Assembly: GCA_016926755.1 (NCBI GenBank)
Contig: JAFGNZ010000176.1
Location: 1-46,952, forward strand
Length of the DNA stretch: 46,952 nucleotides
Reading direction: 5' to 3'
Origin: Myxococcaceae bacterium
GTDB taxonomy: Bacteria; Myxococcota; Myxococcia; Myxococcales; Myxococcaceae
The notes below the pieces were generated by a model. The model made no database searches and was not told where the DNA came from. It was given only the letters and a program-made list of their open reading frames with translations. A program made the translations under genes and the position numbers. This document shows, piece by piece, positions 46,606-46,952 of the stretch (its first letter is position 1; each line of letters opens with the position of its first letter).

Positions 46606-46952
46606 TGGACGATGTCCTGCGTCGAGCTCCCGGGGGTGAAGATCTCCGTCACCCCCAAGCCCTTGAGTTTGGGAATGTCGTCGTCCGGGATGATCCCGCC
46701 GCCGAAGATTCGGATGTCCTCGGCCTTGTTCTGTTTCAGAAGGTCGATGACGGCGGGGAAGAGCGTCATGTGCGCGCCGGACATGATGGACATGCCGATC
46801 GCATCGACGTCTTCCTGGATGGCGGCGTTGACGATCATCTCGGGCGTCTGGTGCAGCCCTGTGTAGATGACCTCCATGCCCGCATCGCGCAAGGCCCGAG
46901 CGATGATCTTCGCACCGCGGTCGTGCCCGTCCAGGCCCGGCTTGGCCACCAG
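46572..46952 (-). CDS. Cobalamin-binding subunit of an acyl-CoA mutase, 5' end cut
   Basis: The frame runs off the window edge; 126 residues are visible and probably about ten N-terminal ones are missing. It is a stand-alone B12-binding domain: the D-x-H-x-x-G motif appears as G-L-D-G-H-D-R-G-A (axial His ligand), followed by the S-x-M/S-G block and I-F-G-G-G-I-I-P. These match the C-terminal domain of methylmalonyl-CoA-type mutases encoded as a separate small subunit. MeaB in this window would be its natural GTPase partner. The catalytic large subunit is not in the window, so which mutase it serves (methylmalonyl, isobutyryl or ethylmalonyl) is open. Confidence 0.9.
   Translation of the reverse strand: MVAKPGLDGHDRGAKIIARALRDAGMEVIYTGLHQTPEMIVNAAIQEDVDAIGMSIMSGAHMTLFPAVIDLLKQNKAEDIRIFGGGIIPDDDIPKLKGLGVTEIFTPGSSTQDIVQWIRTNIPARA

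Overview
This is a GC-rich, gene-dense stretch of about 47 kb with 45 protein genes, no RNA genes, no CRISPR array and no mobile element that I can see. No intergenic gap exceeds about 210 bases. Codon choice is strongly G/C in third positions, which creates many long antisense shadow frames. The gene content suggests a myxobacterium (Myxococcota, perhaps the Cystobacter/Stigmatella/Archangium group): Myxococcus-type PilZ proteins, a PilZ-Hsp70 fusion, many small lipoproteins, a DUF3014 protein, an S46 peptidase and branched-chain acyl-CoA catabolism. The taxonomic call is an inference from gene content.

Left part, 1-12.1 kb, all plus strand: the 3' end of rpsA with a good terminator, a two-domain VOC protein, then thiolase-scoA-scoB (acetoacetate activation and cleavage). 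Next come a PilZ protein, a 68-aa lipoprotein, an Fe-S rRNA uracil-5 methyltransferase, a CoxE-like VWA protein with an unknown partner, miaB, a cyclic-nucleotide-binding-domain protein, a secreted unknown and a DedA membrane protein.

Middle, 12.1-29.3 kb, mixed strands: the PilZ-Hsp70 fusion, guaB and guaA separated by an oppositely oriented lipoprotein gene, an M3 peptidase lipoprotein, a 3-hydroxyisobutyryl-CoA hydrolase-like enzyme and an EEP-family nuclease/phosphatase. A leftward cluster follows (S46 peptidase, zinc-ribbon protein, YkgJ-like cysteine cluster protein). Then come trpS, which seems to start at AUC, a lipoprotein and a DUF3014 protein.

Right part, 29.4-41.3 kb, a long leftward series: acyl-CoA carboxylase beta, acyl-CoA dehydrogenase, unknown, meaB, rnc, cyclophilin, era, der, YfgM-like, BamB-like, Nudix and an RNase H-fold nuclease. 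Many start and stop codons touch or overlap. A good promoter candidate separates der from the YfgM-like gene.

Far right, 41.5-47 kb: a YtxH protein, a methylglutaconyl-CoA-hydratase-like enzyme, a membrane protein with duplicated Tim44-like/zinc-ribbon units and a TerB domain, an AIM24 protein, HMG-CoA lyase and the cobalamin-binding part of a mutase (cut by the window edge).

Taken together, HMG-CoA lyase, ScoAB and thiolase could carry leucine carbon to acetyl-CoA. The HIBCH-like hydrolase, MeaB and the B12 domain fit valine/isoleucine and propionyl-CoA metabolism. The biotin-carboxylase partner of the carboxylase is not in the window.
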